DNA of 64,000 nucleotides from NCBI RefSeq assembly GCF_027913215.1, contig NZ_CP115780.1:134274-198273 (forward strand), written 5' to 3'. This document shows positions 60,634-64,000 of this stretch, in pieces (the stretch's first letter is position 1; each line of letters starts with the position of its first letter). The notes beneath the pieces were generated by a model. It made no database searches. It was not told the origin of the DNA and was given only the letters and a program-made list of their open reading frames with translations. Source of the DNA: Paracoccus aerodenitrificans (lineage in GTDB: Bacteria; Pseudomonadota; Alphaproteobacteria; Rhodobacterales; Rhodobacteraceae). Made by a program: the position numbers and the translations under genes.

Positions 60634-60909
60634 TCAGGTTTGGTGCCTTGGTCTGTTCGTGAACAGATCCTCGCCTCCTTTGTGAAGGCGAACGTGATGC
60701 TGCCGGCAGAGCCACCTGACCTGAAGGGGCGCCGCGTAATCATCATGATGCGCGTCTGTTCGGGAATGTCCGCAGACCTCGCATCCCTGTCTGACCAGTT
60801 CACCGCTTTTGAGCCCGCGCTGCACCGCGAGATGGGCGCTGTACTTTGCAGCATTCTGCTTGCGCCAGCAGGCCTGCCGCGTGCCCGTCGTCAGTTTCGG
60901 CTCAGTCAT
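60634..60909 (-). CDS. Small HNH-like zinc-binding protein
   Basis: A 91-residue protein with CEVCGHSRTDAHHDDYAAPL followed by RWLCRQHHVRLHK, that is, C-x2-C, HHDDY and C-x2-H-H, a pattern seen in phage and plasmid proteins related to HNH nucleases. The N-terminal part (ACWRKQNAAKYSAHLAVQRG) is basic. The start at 60909 is preferred to 60969. Function is unknown; it may bind or nick DNA. Confidence 0.6.
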   Translation of the reverse strand: MTEPKLTTGTRQACWRKQNAAKYSAHLAVQRGLKSGELVRQGCEVCGHSRTDAHHDDYAAPLQVRWLCRQHHVRLHKGGEDLFTNRPRHQT

Positions 60910-61024
60910 GATCGACCACTCCCCTGAATTGGACCCGACAAGTTTACCGGCCAGGCGTTCATCCAGCAATTCCGCCCTGCCGTCTCGACCGTGCGGCCGT
61001 GCAGGGGCCTGTTTGCGGCCCTGT

Positions 61025-62092
61025 TCACGCAGCCGCCCGCCACATCCGGAACCGCCCCGCGCCGGTCACCTCGCGGATGAGACCGTGCGCCTCCATCCAT
61101 GCAAGGTTGCGCTGGACGGCCGCCCGACTTGCACCCGTCAGTGCCTCTGCCATGGGCGCAGAGACAAGAGGCCATTCGGCCAATATCCGACGCAGGGCGG
61201 GCGGCGTCTTACCTGAAAGTGCGCTCATCCTGGTTTCCGCTTTCCTGGACCATGCCTCGATATCGTCCAGATGTCGCATGGCGGTCAGGCAGGCTTCCTC
61301 CATTCCGGCGAGCCAGCCCGCCAATCTATCGCGCGGCGAGCCGCCAACGCGCAGCCCTCCTGCACCGCCCACCGCCAGCGGCGCGAAGATGGCCCCCCTG
61401 CCCTCTTGCGCCGCGACGCGCCCGGCAGTCACAGCGGCCTCCAACTGATCCGAATGCTGCCCAAGGCCTGCGAGGCGCCAAAGATGGAAGCCCATGCAGG
61501 CGCGGGTGACCGGATGCAATTCAGCGGCCCTTGTCATCAGATCGAGCCACGCACCGGCGCGGTCGGCAAAAGGTTCTTCATCATCGGAAATGCTTTCAGG
61601 GTCGCGTCGGTCAAGGAAGGCGGCCAGATCGTCCTCCGGTCCCGGTCCGCCAGCAAGCCGCCGCACAGCCCATCCGATCCGCGCCAGGGCGGACGTGTCC
61701 TCCTGTACGCCCGACAGATGCATGGATATCCATAGCGCCAGCCGGTCCTGACCGATCCTGTCGCCCACGAACCAGCTGAGCTCGGCAGCTTCGATCAACG
61801 CAAGCCGGTGCCGCCAGCCTTCCGGGCCCCGACGAAGCCGGTCGTCCAGCGCACCGAGCCGTCCGGCCACCCGCGCCAGGCGTGCCGCGCAGCTTGCTTC
61901 GGCGCGCTGCCAATCGCCGCAAAGATCGTTCTCTTTAGGTTGCGTCCGCGGACCGGGCGGCAAGTAATCCGGCCCCTCCTCCGTTGGACCGGGCACAAAC
62001 CACAAATCTTCCTCAGAGGCCCGCTCGACCTCTTCCATATCGATGTCGAGGTGCTTGAAATCATCTAGCAATGATGGGGTTTGCGTGCTCAT
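61025..62092 (-). CDS. DUF1612 / HTH_13 plasmid protein (RHE_PE00001-like)
   Basis: A 355-residue protein. The middle DUF1612-like region shows GWRHRLALIEAAELSWFVGD and VTRACMGFHLWRLAGLGQHS. The C-terminal winged helix (about 290-350) shows LAEWPLVSAPMAEALTGASR, AAVQRNLAWMEAHGLIREVT and GAGRFRMWR. This family is mostly found on plasmids of rhizobia and Rhodobacterales. The helix-turn-helix suggests a transcriptional role in replicon biology; the function is not known to me. Confidence 0.75.
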   Translation of the reverse strand: MSTQTPSLLDDFKHLDIDMEEVERASEEDLWFVPGPTEEGPDYLPPGPRTQPKENDLCGDWQRAEASCAARLARVAGRLGALDDRLRRGPEGWRHRLALIEAAELSWFVGDRIGQDRLALWISMHLSGVQEDTSALARIGWAVRRLAGGPGPEDDLAAFLDRRDPESISDDEEPFADRAGAWLDLMTRAAELHPVTRACMGFHLWRLAGLGQHSDQLEAAVTAGRVAAQEGRGAIFAPLAVGGAGGLRVGGSPRDRLAGWLAGMEEACLTAMRHLDDIEAWSRKAETRMSALSGKTPPALRRILAEWPLVSAPMAEALTGASRAAVQRNLAWMEAHGLIREVTGAGRFRMWRAAA

Positions 62093-62320
62093 ATGTGCAA
62101 ATTATCATAACAATGCATAGCACCAAAGGGCTTTGTGAGTTGGTGGTCACGCCCCTTTTTCAAAGGCAGCCGGCGCGCGGATGCCTGAATGCTCTCTGAT
62201 CGAGCTCGTTGAAGGATTACCCCTGCATTTGCAGCGAACTTCACCACAGAGAAGGAGATTGCACTCGTTTACAAATGGTCGTTTATTGCCGCTATATGAA
62301 ACTGCAAAAAGACTGTTTTG

Positions 62321-63205
62321 ATGCCATTGATAGGCTATGCGCGCGTATCCACAGAGGATCAAACCCCCCTGCCCCAGTCGCAGGCCCTGAAATCTGCGGG
62401 TTGCGCCGAAATCTATGAAGAGCACGCCTCAGGCGGCAATCGCGCGCGGCCGGTGCTTGGGCGTGTGCTCGAACGCATCCAGAGTGGCGATACGCTGGTC
62501 GTCGTGAGGATCGACCGGCTTGCGCGGTCTCTGTCGCATCTGCTGGAAGTGATCGAGCGGCTGGAGGCTAGGGGTGCGTTCTTTCGCTCGATCCAGGACC
62601 CGATCGACACTGGATCCCCGCAGGGCAAGTTCACGCTGCAGGTCTTGGGCGCTGCGGCCGAGTTCGAGCGCGCCCTGATCCGGGAGCGCACCAAGGCCGG
62701 CCTCGCCAGTGCGCGCACAAAGGGCCGCGTGGGCGGAAACCCTGGACTGCGGGCCAAAGACCCTGCCGCTCTTCGCAAGGTGCGGCTAGCGCGACAGGAC
62801 GGCTACATGGAGCGTCTGAACGAAACGGCACAAGATTGGGTGCCCCATGTGCGCCGGTTGCGCCCTGACTTGGCCTGGGAAGACGTGGTGCGCATCATCA
62901 ACGGCCCCTTGCCCGAGGCGCGTCGCTGGACCCAAAGCCGTCTCTTGCGCGCCGTGAAGGCCTATGTCCGCGACGGCTTCCTGCCCGAGACAGTTTTGGC
63001 CCGCGCCGGCCGCCGCGAAACCGACGACCGCCTGCCCGCCATCGTCGCCGCCATCAAGGGCGCGGATCCCGGCATTACGCTCCAGGCGATCTGTGAACGG
63101 CTGGAATCAATGCGCGAACGCACACCACGTGGCCGAACGAGATGGCAGCCGTCGTCAGTCAAGATGCTGTTGGAGCGGGCGGAGAGGCTGGGGCTGCTTG
63201 AGTAG
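62321..63205 (+). CDS. Serine recombinase (resolvase/invertase family)
   Basis: A 294-residue protein. The catalytic domain (1-140) has the nucleophile Ser in IGYARVSTEDQTPLPQSQAL, arginines in VVRIDRLARSLSHLLEVIER, and FTLQVLGAAAEFERALIRER. The C-terminal part (150-294) is longer than in Tn3 resolvase and helical, with probable DNA-binding helices. ATG 62321 is used; a TTG lies one codon earlier. It probably resolves multimers or cointegrates of this replicon. The 228-bp spacer upstream may hold the recombination site. Confidence 0.87.
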   Translation: MPLIGYARVSTEDQTPLPQSQALKSAGCAEIYEEHASGGNRARPVLGRVLERIQSGDTLVVVRIDRLARSLSHLLEVIERLEARGAFFRSIQDPIDTGSPQGKFTLQVLGAAAEFERALIRERTKAGLASARTKGRVGGNPGLRAKDPAALRKVRLARQDGYMERLNETAQDWVPHVRRLRPDLAWEDVVRIINGPLPEARRWTQSRLLRAVKAYVRDGFLPETVLARAGRRETDDRLPAIVAAIKGADPGITLQAICERLESMRERTPRGRTRWQPSSVKMLLERAERLGLLE

Positions 63206-63209
63206 CCTA

Positions 63210-63254
63210 ACAACCTTGCAAATCCTCCACTATAGGGAAGGATTACAAGGTTGT
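63210..63254. terminator. Long imperfect hairpin between convergent resolvase and vapC
   Basis: ACAACCTTG-CA-AATCCT, a 12-nt loop, then AGGATT-A-CAAGGTTGT: fifteen paired bases with a small bulge, symmetric for both strands. It begins five bases after the resolvase stop and ends 30 bases before the vapC stop, so it may end transcription both ways. A recombination site for the adjacent serine recombinase is an alternative. Confidence 0.55.
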
Positions 63255-63283
63255 GGTCAGTTTCAGGCACAGAAGCCGTTCGC

Positions 63284-63679
63284 TCATGCAAAGGGGTTGA
63301 CGATGCGAAGCTGGCCTTCCACCAGCAGGCCATCTTGCATGTCCTCGCTCCACAGCGTGGTACACCCCGCAACCAAAGCGCTGGCCACGATCATCGCGTC
63401 GTAGATCGAGAAGCCGTAGCGTTCCGCCAAAGCGCGGCCGACGTCATGGGTCTGCACGGTGAGATCTTCGACGGGACACAAGGCGCGCACGCCTTCGAGA
63501 AAGGCCGCTGCTTCCTCCCAACCGAGGCCAGCTTTGCGGCGGCAGTTCACCAGTGACTCGTTTAGAACCTGAACGCTGATCCGGGGCCCCTGCCCCAGGA
63601 TGACCTCGGCGCGATCGGCCTTTGGGCCGTCGTCGAGCAGGTAAAGAACGACATTCGTGTCCGCGAACTCAACGCTCAT
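63284..63679 (-). CDS. vapC: VapC-type PIN-domain ribonuclease toxin
   Basis: A 131-residue minimal VapC. The acidic quartet sits in FADTNVVLYLLDD, VLNESLVNCRRK, FSIYDAMIVASALVAGC and LWSEDMQDG. Members cleave specific tRNA or rRNA sites when released from VapB. Its start overlaps the vapB end by 11 bases. Confidence 0.9.
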   Translation of the reverse strand: MSVEFADTNVVLYLLDDGPKADRAEVILGQGPRISVQVLNESLVNCRRKAGLGWEEAAAFLEGVRALCPVEDLTVQTHDVGRALAERYGFSIYDAMIVASALVAGCTTLWSEDMQDGLLVEGQLRIVNPFA

Positions 63680-63896
63680 GTGCGTCGTCGCGGCTCAGAC
63701 GTTCTGCTGCGGACAACTTGCCCCGGAAGCGGCGCAGGCCGGTAAGTACCTCATCCGCACGAGCAAGGCGACGGACTCTGACCCGACCGTCGTCCTTGAC
63801 CAGGTCGATCTGATCACCCTCCTTGAGACCAAGCTCTCGGACGAGCTCCGCGGGCAAACGGACGGCCAGCGAGTTACCCCATTTTGCGACCTGCAT
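63669..63896 (-). CDS. vapB: VapB-type antitoxin (AbrB/MazE fold)
   Basis: A 75-residue protein. The N-terminal swapped-hairpin DNA-binding domain is MQVAKWGNSLAVRLPAELVR with ELGLKEGDQIDLV. The C-terminus (LTGLRRFRGKLSAAERLSRD) is the usual toxin-wrapping tail. It is the first gene of the operon, preceded by a strong palindrome, and is a standard addiction module for replicon maintenance. Confidence 0.9.
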   Translation of the reverse strand: MQVAKWGNSLAVRLPAELVRELGLKEGDQIDLVKDDGRVRVRRLARADEVLTGLRRFRGKLSAAERLSRDDAHER

Positions 63897-63910
63897 CGTG
63901 ACCTCCCATG

Positions 63911-63938
63911 CGGATATACGTCTTGTAATGTATATCCG
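63911..63938. promoter_or_regulatory. Operator palindrome of the vapBC operon
   Basis: CGGATATAC, 10-bp centre (GTCTTGTAAT), GTATATCCG: a perfect 9-bp inverted repeat beginning 15 bp upstream of the vapB ATG. VapBC complexes repress their own promoter at such sites. Confidence 0.75.
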
Positions 63939-64000
63939 AAAGGTTCCTAAGACAAGCCTGCCGCAAACCCTAGCTACTCTTGTGCATGACGCAGCGACTG

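Overview
The window looks like an accessory replicon (plasmid or chromid) of a high-GC alphaproteobacterium of the Rhodobacteraceae (Paracoccus, Roseobacter or Rhodobacter-like). The evidence is the uniformly high GC, three TRAP uptake systems, a class I PHA synthase operon with a perfect FNR box, and a right-hand end with plasmid-type genes: a DUF1612/HTH plasmid protein, a serine resolvase and two toxin-antitoxin pairs. No rRNA gene, complete tRNA gene or CRISPR array was seen. The taxonomic placement is inferred.

Layout. 1-2.0 kb (minus): end of a complex-I-like operon, with NuoA followed by an unusual fusion of a cysteine-free NuoB-like domain, three heavy-metal-binding domains with His-rich linkers, and a NuoD-like domain that runs off the left edge. 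2.3-3.2 kb: a DUF6629 membrane protein and the tail of a sigma factor. 3.2-6.8 kb: an insertion-sequence patch (IS256, IS1380 remnant, ISL3). 6.8-13.5 kb (minus): a GltS carrier, then the tightly overlapping operon phaC, maoC-pta, ackA, fabI behind an FNR box, suggesting oxygen-limited acyl-CoA, PHB and acyl-phosphate metabolism. 13.5-20.4 kb: a lipoprotein hydrolase, a YhiI/RbbA/YhhJ-type ABC export operon and a divergent TetR regulator. 21-24 kb: a divergent metal-handling pair (VIT family and P1B-4 ATPase) around a 31-bp FNR-like palindrome, followed by a universal stress gene cut by an IS6 element.

25.2-31.9 kb (minus): a compact five-gene operon (HigA-like regulator, MmeI-like adenine methyltransferase without a visible nuclease motif, small PD-(D/E)xK-like protein, superfamily 2 helicase, T5orf172/GIY-YIG protein). 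I interpret it as a defence or restriction system. I do not recognise it as a named system, and it is the best candidate here for something undescribed. About 1 kb inside the methyltransferase gene is strikingly AT-rich.

32-37.3 kb: IS66 and NuoE-like remnants, then a TAXI-type TRAP transporter, a fumarylacetoacetate-hydrolase-family enzyme and a divergent GntR regulator. 37.6-39.2 kb: an ISL3 transposase killed by one nonsense codon. 39.2-47.6 kb: a polyol or sugar-acid locus (IolC-aldolase fusion, RpiR regulator, two dehydrogenases, TRAP transporter). 47.8-51.7 kb: an IS graveyard with an IS6-integrase chimera. 51.7-57.4 kb: a second TRAP transporter with a divergent MBL hydrolase, GntR and L-2-hydroxyglutarate oxidase. 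57.6-59 kb: a decayed alcohol dehydrogenase, hydrolase and cyclophilin-like row next to an IS256 end. 59.1-64 kb: two PIN-type toxin-antitoxin operons, an HNH-like protein, the DUF1612 protein and a resolvase.

The catabolic loci share one architecture: a regulator divergent from, or next to, a TRAP transporter and oxidoreductases. They are separated by IS remnants, as expected of a replicon built by repeated cargo capture and deletion.
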